Part shown: positions 47,649 to 59,390 of the stretch, one piece after another | Position numbering within the stretch: the stretch's first letter is position 1 | Layout: every line of letters begins with the position of its first letter | Source: Coleophoma eucalyptorum | Lineage: Eukaryota; Ascomycota; Leotiomycetes; Helotiales; Dermateaceae | DNA: 64,000 nt | Reading direction: 5' to 3' | Assembly (NCBI GenBank): GCA_026120035.1 | Contig: JALRME010000058.1 | Coordinates: 62,001 to 126,000 of the forward strand | Made by a program: the position numbers and the translations under genes | Notes under the pieces: model-generated | The model's input: the letters and a program-made list of their open reading frames with translations, nothing else | Told to the model about the DNA's origin: nothing | Databases searched by the model: none

Positions 47649-48348
47649 CTGATAACAAGCCGATGGAGCGTGAGTTCTACTCTAATCCTTATGTCACACA
47701 ATTGTTTAACTAACAGTATGTCAGAAATGGGCAGGTATATACAGAAAGGCGATAGACTTACGGCAAGCAAGTAGTTTACAATGCCAGCAACAGGGGTTGC
47801 CGTAATCGAGTCAAGAAGTAGCGTGGTGAAGCTGAGACAAGGTAGGAGATCGAGGTGGAAATATGCCAAGGGTGTGAACAAATGCCTGCCTGACTGCGCA
47901 AATGAATCAAAGCTGGATTACGCAAAGTCCAAGGGATAACTCGTAGCGTTTTTTGTAAGTGAATCTGAACAGTTGTAAAGGCTGCGTTACTGTCCGAATT
48001 TAGTATCAGCCCTCAAGTTGCCAAAGAAAGGGAACAATAATTAACAACGAGCTCGGAAAAGTGATACGCCGAAGCCAAAGTATATGTAAGTAACTTGTAA
48101 AGGGAATAAGAGAGGAAATTGGTGGAAAGAAGGTGAAAAGTTCTACTCTGTATACCTTGAGAGTAGGTGCCTTGCAGTTAATCATGTCAGCTAACCGTGC
48201 AGCCAGGAGAGTGCATGCCAACGTCAGGTTGGGGCAGCTTGACGAGTTCAAGCAAAACCCGTTTGAAGAGCGACCACAAGCCCTTGAAGACCAATTTGCG
48301 TGATAGATGAGGAAATGAAGAGAAACAGCTTGCCTAAGTCGTATTCGT
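47649..48348. other. Unresolved region upstream of the SNF2-like gene
   Basis: A minus-strand frame covering about 48385-48265 reads EGSGGFTNINIDEYDLGKLF then LFISSSITQIGLQGLVVALQ, which looks coding, and may be a further exon of the hypothetical gene at 48349-48867. I could not find a splice combination that joins them cleanly. Confidence 0.35.
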
Positions 48349-48867
48349 CTATGTTGATGTTGGTAAAGCCGCCAGAGCCCTCCTGGGATGACGCAAGGCC
48401 AAAAGCCTGATCTTAGCGAATGCAACAGATTCGAATCGCTCGAGAGAGAAGGTACAATAAAGATACGACAACCAGATCCCTAAGTCGTAATTGTAGCTAT
48501 GAGAAAAATTAGAAGCTGACCTTTTCCTTAGAACATAGGGTAACATAACGTTGTGTAGTATCTGGTACTTGCTTGGTGATGGCGCGGTGTAATTGAGAAG
48601 AAGATGAGCTTCGTGAGGTACTGTACTATGCGTAATGTTTCGTGTTGATCTTGATGATGGGGAAATGCAATAAGGACATTGCAACCCACAGTAGGCTGCC
48701 ATGTTTACACGAATCGTCTCGAAGTCACTATCGTTGACAGCAGGTCTCGACAAGAAGAGGGCGGAGTGTGGTCCATCAACCCCAATATGCCCCAGTGTGT
48801 CACGAAGGACTTGAGGCGAATCATTAGTGATGAACGTTTTCGTGGGATGTCCATATTGATTATTCAT
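48349..48867 (-). CDS. Hypothetical protein, exon structure uncertain
   Basis: Frame from ATG at 48867: MNNQYGHPTKTFITNDSPQV, LRDTLGHIGVDGPHSALFLS, NMAAYCGLQCPYCI. Composition in the first 100 codons is protein-like; later the frame becomes less convincing, and candidate donors (GTCAGC near 48520) suggest introns. No family recognised. Orientation matches the SNF2-like gene 700 bp downstream. Confidence 0.35.
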   Translation of the reverse strand: MNNQYGHPTKTFITNDSPQVLRDTLGHIGVDGPHSALFLSRPAVNDSDFETIRVNMAAYCGLQCPYCISPSSRSTRNITHSTVPHEAHLLLNYTAPSPSKYQILHNVMLPYVLRKRSASNFSHSYNYDLGIWLSYLYCTFSLERFESVAFAKIRLLALRHPRRALAALPTST

Positions 48868-49272
48868 TTTTACAACTAGAACAAGAGTCAAGGCTTCGGC
48901 AAATTTTTCCAATGCTTACACCATTTTTAACTCTGCCATAGAGGCCATACGTTGTATGCGAGCAATTTTCGACTTGATCACTCCTTGCACAACACAGATC
49001 TCATAGCACCTCAACTTTGAAACACCTAATAGAGGCGCTAGAGTGAATCAACGACTTGAAAGACTCTGTCGAAAGATGGGATTGCAGAAGCAAATATTTT
49101 AAACTACACAATGTTCACGCGACCACTCATTTTTCGGCATCTATTTGATGATTCGGAACCCATCTACATGAGGATCCCCTCTATTCTAGTCACATATCAT
49201 ATCCTCAGATTATTCTATCTAATTTAAATACTGTAATTCCCTATCCAGAACCTTTACAACAATTTGCCATGT
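48868..49272. other. Intergenic
   Basis: No gene. This is downstream of the NRPS relic and upstream of the hypothetical gene. Confidence 0.4.
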
Positions 49273-52200
49273 CTATTCCAAATCGTATAGCATAGCCATA
49301 TCGATTTCTGCCAAAATCGTCTCAGTGCTGGCAGAGCATAGTTGGTTCATCACAAACTCGAGGCGCTCCAGCAACTTATGCACTGTCTTTGAATCTACTA
49401 CCCTTGTATCAAAAAAGGTATCAACCCGGAGAAGTGCTCCAAGTTGTACCTCAGCCTTGAGAGGATATGTGGTAAACCATTTGTGTTGGTCAGCGCCATA
49501 CCACCTGCCGAGTACTTCATCGGTGCTGCCAGTCTCTGACGGGTGGACAACGAACAATGTCTGGAACAAGCTTGCTTTTTGACTGTCAGGGGACATCGTG
49601 GCAATTTGACGCAATCCGAGTTGCTCAAAGGGTGTCATGTCTATTACCTGCTGCTGTATGTCTTTTAGATATACGGAGACTTTCTGCCTGCTAGCCAACT
49701 TGACGCGGATTGGAACTCTTGCGGGTATTTGAGTTGCCATTGCCAGGACGCCAGCTACTGGTCCGTTTCTACCGGCTACGGTTGAACCAAATACAACATC
49801 CTTAGAGTTGGTCATATGCCCAGCGACTATGGCCCATGCGGCACGGAGTAGAGTCGCCGTTTTGATGTCCCTAAAGGGCGATTGAGGTTGAGGCTGCGAG
49901 AACTGGTATTCGAACATCTGGTCTGTCATAGGAGAATCAACTGTTGGTGGCAAGGTCGGAAATGGTACACCCTCGTAGTCGGCTAGAGCTTTTCGCCAGT
50001 AATCACTCGTTCTCTCAGAGTCTTGCTCATTTATATACTTAATAAACGATTGGAATGGAGGCTCTGGCTCCAATGACTTGCCCTCATATGCTCGTCCTAA
50101 TGCATTCATCATAAGAGTCAGCGCCCAACCATCATAGAGCGCGTGATGGATTGACCACAGAAGCCATCTAACTGTTCCCGTGTCGTCTTTGACAAGCGCA
50201 TAACGGGTAAGCGGCTGGTCTAGATTCATCGAATGTTCCCTATCGGCCTTGACATACTGATCTAAGCCATTTGCATTGATCCAACAGATACCCTCGTCTA
50301 ATTCTACTTGTAGAAGTCCGAGGCTATAATGCTGAACAATCCTAGTGCGTAAGCTAGGTATGGCACGATGCACAGTTTCGCATGCCCTGGTTAAGTCTTC
50401 AATTGCGACATCAGGAGACAGTTTGAGGATATTCTGTGCCATGTAGTCTCCTGGTCGCTTTACTGTCGACAGTATAAGCGTTTCCTGGAGAGGCGTGCAT
50501 GGATATGCGTCGCGTATGTTGGCAGGTACCAGATGATGATGGATAGAGAGATCTCGAAGGAAAGAGGCGGTATCAGTCTTTTCACCTAGAAGGGCAAATG
50601 GCGCAACTTCTTCTGGAGAGTCATCGAATTCTTGAATGCGTTGCTGCGCGAGGTCGTGCAGTATAGGATATCGGAAGATGTCTGCCACGGCTAGCTTAAT
50701 GTCGACCTTTCGAGCTTCAGCCACAACCTTCATTGCAGAAATTGAGTCACCCCCAAGATGAAAGAAACTGTCGTCCAGCCCAATATTGGATGCTCTAATG
50801 TTAAGTACTTGGGACCAGATTTCCTGCATGGATTGCTCGAGCTCTGAAGTCGGCTGCCGCTTCGGCCCTTGTCCGGCCGTCCGCATCTCAGCTAATTGCT
50901 TGACTGAGAACGACGCACCGATTTCGCGGAGTCGCCTTCGATTCATCTTTCCGGTGGCGGTCATTGGTAACATTCGCATGGAGAAAAAGACCGTCGGCAC
51001 CATGTAACTCGGCAAATGTGCGGCCAGCTTTCTTTGAATATCTATAGGGACGGGGAACAACTTGGCCGCATTGACCTCTGCTTCGTCTTCTGTCGTAGCC
51101 TCGTTGGTGAATGAAAAAAACACTGCTAGCACTGAAGTTGAATTCTCCCCTTGGGGCTTGATTACTTCGGCCACAGCTGCAGTTGTCTCTGACATGCAAC
51201 TCTGGACCCAGTACTCGACTTCTCCAAGTTCTACTCGCTGGCCGTGGATCTTGACTTGCGTGTCCTTGCGCCCAATATAGGTAAGACTTCCATCTTCGCT
51301 GTATTGTACCAAGTCACCTGTTTTATACAGAGCCCCATGTCGGCCTGGCTGCTACGCTGATCCGTCTAGTAGCCATGTTGGATCTTGAATGAATGCTGCC
51401 GCTGTCTTCTCGGGGTCCTTCAAATACCCTAGACCAAGAAGTGGGCCCTCAATGAGTAGCTCGCCTGCCATTCCGATAGGCATTAGCTTATTATGATCTA
51501 TTGGATCAACAATCCATGTAACAGCTCCTGACCCCTTGCCAATGCTAGTCACCGCTTCTGGGCATTCAGCATTATAATTAAGAACTGAAGTTGGTGAACA
51601 CTCAGCTGGACCATAGGCATTGATAAGCTTCACATTCCCTGACCATCTTCGACACCGTGAAGCTTGCAAGGTTCGCCTGCTAATATAACCGTCTCAATGG
51701 GTGGTAGCTGAGTAGGATCCAGAAGACGAGCGATAGATGGTGTGAGAGTTATATGTGTCGGCTTTGCGTAGATCAGAGAATTTATCAGATTGTCTACACT
51801 GTCTGTCTCATATGGGACACAAAGGCATCCACCTCTTGCTAGAGTAGTAACTGTATAATGAACAAACATATCAAATATGTGATTCATAAAGTCGTAAACA
51901 CGTGATGACGCCTCAAAGCGAAGCTTGTCTGCTTGATAGGAAATGTTTGCAGCGAAAGCGGCATGAGACACAACTACCCCGTTAGGGATACCAGTACTAC
52001 CTGATGTAAAGACAACTTATATTGGTGAGAATGGGTCGACTTTAGGAAGTGCCCTGCTAATAGCTTTTTCCTGGGCTAGGTCAACGCCCACTGCGATTGC
52101 GCAATCAGCCAGCCGTGAGCTTAAGGGCAAGATTGGTACTGATGAAAGTACCACTTTAGCATCGGCCTGTTCAACAACTGAACTGAGTCGGGACTCTGGG

Positions 52201-53160
52201 TGGGTAGGGTCAAGCACAAGGAAGGCTGCGCCAACTTTCAGTACAGCTAGCATGGCCACAGACACCCACTTAGACTTTTCAAAGCAAAGTGGGACCAAGG
52301 ACGTAGGACCAACGCCGAGATCAAGTAACCGATGCGCCAGCGTACTAGATAAACTGTCCAGCTGGCTGTAGGTCAGATCGCCGTCCCAGGCAGATACTGC
52401 CTGCACATTGGGCTGTTTGTTTACTTGCTCGATGACCAAGTCGTGTGCACAGTGCACGACGGAATGCGGCACGGTCCTATTCCATGACCAAATCTTTTCA
52501 AGGTCTTTTGCTGTTGTCAACTTGATATCTCTCAGTTTTTGCTCACTATTGCTTTTCGATAATTAATGCATAACGTGGAAAACCCCCTCCATAAGTAAAT
52601 TCATCGCTCTTTCTTCGAGAAGTCGCGTATCGTAATTAGCAGCAATCTTCGTTCTAGATGTGCCGATATAGACGCCAAGTGAAAGAGAATCCGATGCCAC
52701 CCGCGCATCGTCTGGCTTAGTTGTCCACTCTCCTATCTTCTCATCATTATCCAATGCTCCTTCTGTTCCCTGAACGATAATTAAAGTTCCAAACTGACAT
52801 GCTCTGGCAGCATCCGCGTGTAGCTTCTTAATATTTGACAAGCCAATAAAATCAAACTTCTCCCGTCTTGAGGTTTCATCTCCTATGCCGTTGACAACTG
52901 TCGATACTGGCTGGTCCCAGTCTATTTCAACATAGGCGGGAACAGTGCACACTGTTGGCCCTGCAACAAGCTTCACGTTCTCCATATTTGTCCTTCTTCC
53001 AGAAGTGACCGTTCCAAAGACTACGCTTTCGGATCCAGTCATTGAGGCTACGACCAAACTCCAGGCCGCGTACACCAAAGCTGCTCCTTTCGACACCTGC
53101 CACCCACCATGTACAGATATAAAATTCATTCTCAACAACCCTTCTGTGACGAAACATGCG
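49273..53160 (-). pseudogene. NRPS relic with partial C, A, T and C domains
   Basis: From the 5' side: the last third of a C domain (AAWSLVVASMTGSESVVFGT; ends in a stop near 52563), then an A domain: [122 protein letters not shown]. The T domain has [11 protein letters not shown], and a full-length C domain has HHALYDGW (HHxxxDG). The A domain contains a TAA just before VVFTSGST (about 52018), a frame change at about 51640-51660 and a TAG before [13 protein letters not shown] (about 51353). No start and no release domain. The 3' 2 kb (half A, T, C) is one open frame of 679 codons and could still be expressed. Product unknown. Confidence 0.9.
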
Positions 53161-53439
53161 TAGTGGTGCGATACGTGTAGCTTATGGTATTTAATAGCGG
53201 ATTGAGCTATTAATCAATACTTGTACCTGCATTCATCCTAAATCCGCTAGAGACTCTACCAAAAACACCTTTCCACAGGTTTCATTCCAGATATCCTCTC
53301 AAATTCTACTTAACAGGTGCGTTTTCTTGAATTCAACAACGATAGCAAGTTCAGCCTAACGGAATCATCATTTCGGAAGAGTAAATTTACCCGAGATTGT
53401 ACCCTTGACGGTGACCACATTTTCAAGCCTACCTACAGT
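53161..53439. other. Short intergenic stretch
   Basis: Between the two relics. Nothing recognised. Confidence 0.4.
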
Positions 53440-53615
53440 TTACTTGGTCTTCGATATGTAGGGGTGCAACTCCTTTACGAGCGCGATATTTCGCGGATTT
53501 TACAAGCCATATGTATTGCACCAAATCCTACTGCAGGTGTAATACACGCTGAGAAGCCATCATATACGCCAGGTGCAAGAATGATAGGGCTGGGATATGA
53601 AATACCTTCATCTAC
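53440..53615 (-). pseudogene. Relic of a second PEP mutase-like gene
   Basis: The plus-strand text CTTCGATATGTAGGG(G/C)TGCAACTCC(T/G) and, further on, GCTGAGAAGCCATCATATAC-CCAGGTGCAAGAATGATAGGGC match 37410-37440 and 37780-37830 of the intact gene at 36.9-37.9 kb, same orientation. The two matching blocks are about 60 bp apart here but about 340 bp apart in the intact gene, so the middle (both introns and exon 2) is deleted. Confidence 0.75.
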
Positions 53616-53729
53616 CATAATCACGAGAGTCCTTCTATCAAAGAGGCACAATTCTGGCCATTAAAGTTCTGTGGGTAATTTAAATTAGTGGGTAGATTAT
53701 CTATTTATTCTAATGTTTAGGCGCCTTGC

Positions 53730-55172
53730 CTACGGCCAAATACCATATTCGAACGGGTCAATGTAGGGATAATCGGCTCGCATCCCCATGATGATACTGT
53801 ACTCATCTCTTAGCAGATCCGAACCCAGGTTCGCATACTGCGCATATTTGCTTAGCTCATGCCTCCGCAGTGCTACAGTCCACGGGAAGCTAGAATGTGC
53901 GACGCCCATAAACGCGCTCGCCTTGAACATAATTAGGAAATCTACCAGAGCTTGCTGGTCAAACGTAAGATTTTCAAGCTGCTGTCGGTCGGGGCCCTTG
54001 AGCAAGTCGTATTTAGTTACCACCTTTACTTTCCGATTCCGTACCGCGCTCTTATCTGAACTTGAGCTCGACTCTTCTGCAATGTGCCGGTTTAGATACT
54101 GGGCGAACAAATCCACCACCGTCCGGTTCCCGCTCGCGACGTAAACGACACTCAGACCCGTACGCATAATGTCTCGGAAATGCTCTTTGAATTGGTCCTC
54201 CATGCGCGAGTAGCGCCACTCTTCTGGATCCCAGGCCCAGACCGCATCCCTCTCTAGCCGCAGATGCGCGCCATAGAAAGTGTTTTGGTTGATAGCCTTG
54301 GTCGGGTCGATGGGCAGCGCAAATTGCCGCTTCAACTCGAGGAGGACCTTGGCTGCAAGGGCCTGCGTGTCTCTCCGAAAGGACAGTATCTTGCCGAACT
54401 CGCTGGCGAAGGCGCCGCCGTCGTCGTGCACGGGATATTCGAGGAAGGACTGCTCGATCTTGATGTGTACCGGGGTGCCAGGGCGAAGGCGCACTTTCTG
54501 CTGGTCTAGCCATTCGTCGAAGAAGCGTCGCCACTCCCGGGGGTGCCTCAGCCCGGTTCGGGGATGATCTGGCTCGAAATGGTCTCCTAATAAAGATAAT
54601 GGCTCCCCTTCCCGCTGCTCATAATAAGGGAAGTCCTCTGCCCGGTCGTAGAGGCGCATCCCTGGGCATCCTTCTGTCAAGTGCTTAATGAAGGCCTCGC
54701 GATCAAACAGATACTCTAAGGGTACCTCCACGGTAGTCTCGATGTCGGATATATTGCTGGGGTTGCGTTTAGACATGGATGGAACGACAAGAGCGCCTCC
54801 GCCGTGGATTGCATATCGTATGCATTTTAGGATCTGGTTGCGCACCATACCGACGCCTCCATGTTGCTCCTCACAGCTAAACAGGAGTCCCGGCCGGAAG
54901 TTAGAAGGGTTGCGAGAACATATTTCCTGAATTGACGTATAGTTAATTGGAGCCGGGAACTCGACGTCCATAGCCTGCTGGACAAAGGCATCATTTATTT
55001 CCTCTTGTTGCTCCGACTCTAAAGAGAATCCTCCTTCTTGCTGCTCCAGGCTGGATTCGGGGTGGTAGTAGAGTCCCGACTGGCGGATGTTGATCATAGA
55101 AGTCCAGATGATGACAAGAGCCGCCGCCAGAGCGAACACGACCTTCGGATCGTGGCCGTTTAGGGAAAACAT
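53730..55172 (-). CDS. Type II membrane protein, O-fucosyltransferase-like
   Basis: One exon of 480 codons, ATG at 55172 (MFSLNGHDPKVVFALAAALV). A single N-terminal hydrophobic segment is followed by a Q/E-rich stem and a luminal domain: SNFRPGLLFSCEEQHGGVGM, VRNQILKCIRYAIHGGGALV, TFYGAHLRLERDA, VVYVASGNRT, QALVDFLIMFKASAFMGVAH. The order (N-terminal basic/Gly loop, AHLR-type Arg in mid-protein, C-terminal SSF) follows fungal proteins related to the GT65/GT68 O-fucosyltransferase fold. The donor and acceptor are unknown. Probably a Golgi glycosyltransferase. The GC content is higher than in the left part of the window. Confidence 0.75.
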   Translation of the reverse strand: MFSLNGHDPKVVFALAAALVIIWTSMINIRQSGLYYHPESSLEQQEGGFSLESEQQEEINDAFVQQAMDVEFPAPINYTSIQEICSRNPSNFRPGLLFSCEEQHGGVGMVRNQILKCIRYAIHGGGALVVPSMSKRNPSNISDIETTVEVPLEYLFDREAFIKHLTEGCPGMRLYDRAEDFPYYEQREGEPLSLLGDHFEPDHPRTGLRHPREWRRFFDEWLDQQKVRLRPGTPVHIKIEQSFLEYPVHDDGGAFASEFGKILSFRRDTQALAAKVLLELKRQFALPIDPTKAINQNTFYGAHLRLERDAVWAWDPEEWRYSRMEDQFKEHFRDIMRTGLSVVYVASGNRTVVDLFAQYLNRHIAEESSSSSDKSAVRNRKVKVVTKYDLLKGPDRQQLENLTFDQQALVDFLIMFKASAFMGVAHSSFPWTVALRRHELSKYAQYANLGSDLLRDEYSIIMGMRADYPYIDPFEYGIWP

Positions 55173-56162
55173 GGTGGTCACTGGCAAAAGAAGGGCCTTG
55201 CTTTCGTGAGATAGGATGAGAATTGAACATGATGCGAGCTTCTTGGATCAAATATTGCTGGAGCTTTGGGTCCAGAGTGCAGACTACGGAGTAGCTTGTG
55301 TTTCCAATATGAAACGGTTTCGGGTCCGATGATCTCCAGGTGCAATAGACAGGCTAACTATAGGGACGTTCCCGCCGCCAGGAGGGCGTGTGTTGCGGTG
55401 GCCTGTGCGCCGAGAAGGATTCTTCAGCTGAAGTTCCTGGATATCCATCGCCACAGCCTTAACCGGCTCCGAGCTGCATTACGAACGAGCTGGTCGCGTC
55501 GTGGATGGGCGACGGGGCAGCCGACCGAGCAAGGCCTGCTGGATGAGTGCCGGTGGTGGGGCTACTAGGGCGCCCTCGAACAGAAGCCGAGTCAGAAGGC
55601 CTCGCTTAGAGAGGTGTAACGATCGACTGTAACGGTATACCGAGGATTGTAACTCACTGAAGGCCATTCTCACTGCCCTTCCTCCATCACCACCCGTCAC
55701 AGCTTCAGTGGCCATTATGGTGGCCTCCTAGCGATGGCCTAATGGATCCAGTCTTCTTTTCTCAGAAAGTACCAGGATCGACGATAGCACATGGTATGCC
55801 TTTCACAACCAGGACAGGGAGTTTGTTTAACCCTAGCATTGGCGCAGTGGGAAATATGGCTAAGTGCAGCTAGAGATTATAATAGATTGTGTACCCATTT
55901 CAATTGCAAGGTGATCATGCTTGCAACCCGGCAAAGCACCGGTGGTTGATTTAGCAAGCGAGGAAGCCTTCCGGTTTACAACCCGAGCTTGAATGATCCT
56001 TCAAAGAAACTCGGGCGAGGAAATCAAAACGTTTACCTACTAGGACTTCCGCGAGTGCATAGCATTGACCAGAGTAAGGATTGCGTAGGCAAAAGACAGT
56101 AGTACGAGAGGAAATACTCGTTCACGCCAACCCAAGCTTGACTCTATGGCCAGCATGTTCCC
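55173..56162. other. Intergenic; one unassigned frame
   Basis: The minus-strand frame 55715-55479 (ATGGCCACTGAAGCT..., 78 codons, basic) is open but unassigned. The remainder shows no feature. Confidence 0.35.
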
Positions 56163-56954
56163 TTAGATATGTTGCGGACAACCTTCGGGAGGCTCTGCTT
56201 CGGTTTCTTTGCCACCTGACGAGATCATTTCAATCCTTAGTTCATCGAAGAAGGTGTGTATAACACCCAAGAACTCCTTTATAGATGCCTCAAAATTCCC
56301 CTCATGTCCCCACACGGTGATTGGATGGCCGTAATCGATTTCGGTCAAGGTCACTTCGGATAGTCCTCGCCCAGAGCGCAGTGGCCGCAACTCTGCCTCG
56401 ATCTGCTGGCGGAGTCGGGCTGGCTTATGTCTATACAGCTCGAAGAATTCAATGCTCATCAGCAGCGTTAGACGGAGACACCGCAAGGGGCCATGTTGTG
56501 CGTTCGTGAAGTAGTCGGCCAAGATGGCTTGGTAATTGAAGTTGTCTGAATAATTTCCTAAGTAGATGGTAAGAGCTAGCTTCTCCACAAGACGGATCGC
56601 AGTCGGAAAGGGATTCTTGATCGGCATTCCACTGCTTCGAGCGAATGCCCAGCCGCTGGGGTTGATCCACAATCCGAAATACTCCTGCCCATAGAACTCC
56701 CCAATCGCTTCTTTATAGATTTGTTTGTTCGCACGAAGGAGGGCAGGACAGCAGGGCCCGCCATCGCCTCTGAAAGGTTTGCGGAATGTCGCATCGTCGG
56801 CAAAGGTATTGGGAACAAGATAACGATAGATAAGGAGACGAATTTCGAGTGGAAGCTCTAATAATGGAAATGCCGAGGAGAGGATTCCAGAACGCTGCTG
56901 GAGATCCTTATCGCGCTTGGCAAGAATCGGGATGGAGACTGAATGAGCAGCCAT
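56163..56954 (-). CDS. 2EXR/F-box-like domain protein
   Basis: One exon, 263 aa, ATG at 56954. The N-terminal part has FPLLELPLEIRLLIYRYLVP, followed by ALLRANKQIYKEAIGEFYGQ. This is the common fungal 2EXR or F-box-like pattern (LPxEIRxxIYxxL...LLxxxxxIxxEAxxxLY). Such proteins are numerous in Pezizomycotina and probably act as substrate adapters or scaffolds; the actual role is unknown. The remainder is helical with a charged C-terminus. Divergently placed from the Atg15-like gene, with 438 bp between the start codons. Confidence 0.8.
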   Translation of the reverse strand: MAAHSVSIPILAKRDKDLQQRSGILSSAFPLLELPLEIRLLIYRYLVPNTFADDATFRKPFRGDGGPCCPALLRANKQIYKEAIGEFYGQEYFGLWINPSGWAFARSSGMPIKNPFPTAIRLVEKLALTIYLGNYSDNFNYQAILADYFTNAQHGPLRCLRLTLLMSIEFFELYRHKPARLRQQIEAELRPLRSGRGLSEVTLTEIDYGHPITVWGHEGNFEASIKEFLGVIHTFFDELRIEMISSGGKETEAEPPEGCPQHI

Positions 56955-57392
56955 GGCTCGGCTCGACGGCTCGCGAGCGTGGTCGAGTTGAAGGAAACAA
57001 GGTATAGATGAAGACGAGTCTCAGCGATGCCCGACCGTAAGGACGATGTGGATGATCGGAAAGCTCTTCAATTCAATTATGTTGGGAGAGTAGAAGAGGA
57101 CGATTAGGAGAGGTAGAAAGGATTATCGCTGGCACAAGACAAGATAAGAAGAGACACAGGAGACGAAACTGGGGAAGTGGAGAAATGTAAGCGAGTGGAG
57201 CTTGAGCTTGAGCTTGAGCTGGCTTGGCCTCCCGGAAGAGCTGTTCTTCCGGGATACGGTGCTGATACGGCACGGCACTAAACCTCATTCGCCTTCTCTC
57301 TCCTGCTGTCTGCCTCTGTGCCGCCGGGCGCAATTGCGACAGTCTGATCGCCATGCCACCAGCTCCGTTTTGCATCTTCTCCATGGCCGATG
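56955..57392. promoter_or_regulatory. Divergent promoter region (2EXR gene / Atg15-like gene)
   Basis: Contains a short GAGCTT microsatellite (about 57199-57222, roughly four units) and CT/AG-rich stretches typical of fungal promoters. No specific factor site can be claimed. Confidence 0.4.
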
Positions 57393-58967
57393 ATGGACCT
57401 TGTTCTTGTCGTTTTTGCTGTAGTCAACAGCAAACTCCTCTTGCGCCTGCTCCTGCTCCTTGATGTCGCGGTACTTGCGCGCGCAGAGGTCCATTCTCCA
57501 CCAGATTTGGGAGCTTTCGTATTCCTTCCCTCTCACCCTCCCCTGAGACCAGACTTGGCTGACTGACTTGGGACACAGAGCCTCCGTCATGTCTTTCATC
57601 AAAGCACGAACTTGGATCAGGACCACCTCCGCCATCGCACCATTCCACCCCAAGCCACTACCCCCTTCGTGGTCTCGCGACAATCCATGAGAATACAGCG
57701 AAGCGCAGACCTTGGCACACCAGAATGGCAGACGAGTCAGATCTCTGGTCCCAATGTTACCGATCGCGATACCATCATCAACTTCGCCCTGATGGCTGCC
57801 AACGCATATACACTTTCCCCCGGAACCGGGGATTGGGAAGATCTCAATTCCCGATTTGGTCTCAATACATCCTTGGACTTTGGTTGGGAATCCAATGGTA
57901 TCCGTGGCCATGTCTTTGCAGATGGGCTTAATTCAACCATTGTCATTGCCATAAAGGGAACATCCAGAGCATTATACGATCGACAGGAGACTGAGACTGC
58001 GGACAAGGAGAATGACAACCTTTTCTGTAGTTGCTGCTGCGGTCAGCAAGGCCAGTGGACATGGCGTCAGGTTTGTGGATGTGCGACTGGAACATATGAA
58101 TGTAGCTCGAAGTGCTTGGCGGAAAATCTTCGTAAGGATCATCGTTATTACCAAGCGTCTCGGTACTTGTATGGGAACATCACAGCATTATACCCTGGTG
58201 CAGAAGTCTGGTTGACCGGTCATTCGCTTGGCGGCATTGTCAGTGCCCTTCTTGGGCTGACATATGGGCACCCAACCATCACGTTTGAGGCTCCGGGAGA
58301 TGCTCTTGCTGCATCTCGCCTTGGTATATCAAGTCATAAAGAAGTTGATGCACCCAGTCACATCTACCATTTTGGACACACCGCAGACCCTCTGTACATG
58401 GGAACTTGCGGATCGGCGTCTTCGACCTGCTCGTACTGGGGCTATGCATTTCAAAGCCAATGCCATACTGGCATGATGTGTACCTACGATACTGTTGGCG
58501 ATCTCGGGTGGAGAGCAGGGGTTTGGACTCATGGAATTGACAAAGTGATTCGTGATGTGTTGAGGAAGTACGACCATCTCCCAGCATGTGTTGTTGACGA
58601 CGAATGTGTCGATTGCTATGAGTGGAAATTCCACGAAGGTGACAATACTGCTACGTCGAGTATCTCTTCTACAACATCGAGGTCCCGGTCAAGGACTGCG
58701 ACTTGTGAAAGTCCTGGCTGGTGGGGCTGTCGTGATTCAACAACCACCGTTCCTACGACCAGCCTATCTTCCACACTAACGACGACAAGCTGTCACACTC
58801 CCGGTTGGTTTGGGTGCAAAGATGAGGCATACACTAATGATATGAGCATCACCAACACCAGGTTAGTCTTGCAGCCCGCAGACCGCGTATCTTCCTCTCC
58901 CGCTGTCACGTCGTTCGTAGATCCATCTCGTACTTCACCTGTGAATGCAGCCGAGGTGGAATTGTAG
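57393..58967 (+). CDS. atg15: Atg15-like vacuolar lipase
   Basis: Long exon 57579-58967 plus a predicted short first exon 57393-57470 (MDLVLVVFAVVNSKLLLRLL, the type II membrane anchor; donor GTACTT, acceptor GACACAG). Together 488 aa. Landmarks: SLRHVFHQ, ISGPNVTDRDTIINFALMAA, GHVFADGLNSTIVIAIKGTS, CSCCCGQQGQWTWRQVC, nucleophile LTGHSLGGIVSALLGL (Ser about 242), YHFGHTADPLYMGTC. The tail holds two CxxPGW(W/F)GC(R/K)D cysteine motifs separated by Ser/Thr linkers, as in other filamentous-fungal Atg15 proteins. Known role: phospholipase that disrupts autophagic bodies in the vacuole, reached by the MVB route. Body of the gene is certain; exon 1 is less so. Compared with yeast the N-terminal part is short. 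Confidence 0.85.
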
Positions 58968-59390
58968 ATAGCCAGCAATTTCTGTATTCAATAGCTCTGG
59001 CGTGACAGCGGCAATTACTCTGTGACTCCAGCAATATATAAGTGATCGGTAACCCATCCCTCGTGTTAGAAAGAGTAGACGAGTCACGGGCGACGGCTGC
59101 GGGAAACGCGTTCACACTCGTGACTATCCCGATTTGGCAGGTTCTTCCGAGAGATAAGAACTTTTCCGTCGCAGTAGCAAATACCACGACAAAGAGTGGG
59201 GTTTTCGTCTACAACTTCCGCAGCCTGCTGGTGGTTAGTTGGCCTATAAATTAATTCTTTCTTCTCTCCAGTCTCTGCTGGCTGATCAATTACATCTTTC
59301 TTCTCTCCATTCTCAACATTGACTTTTAACTTCGGGACAGTTTTTGAATGCGGTTTTGTGCAATTTTCTATATCTGTCGAATAAAGCAAA
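58968..59390. other. Intergenic, upstream of the aldehyde dehydrogenase
   Basis: Includes CTTCTCTCCA repeats at about 59262-59310 (TTTCTTCTCTCCAGTCTC..., TTTCTTCTCTCCATTCTC), a pyrimidine-rich promoter element as often seen before highly expressed fungal genes. Confidence 0.45.

Noticed and set aside
47492..47881. 129-codon minus-strand frame as a gene
   Set aside because: It overlaps exon 1 of the SNF2-like gene in another frame and lacks family resemblance.
54052..54567. Antisense ORFs in the fucosyltransferase-like gene
   Set aside because: GC-rich shadow frames; the sense frame has conserved blocks over its whole length.
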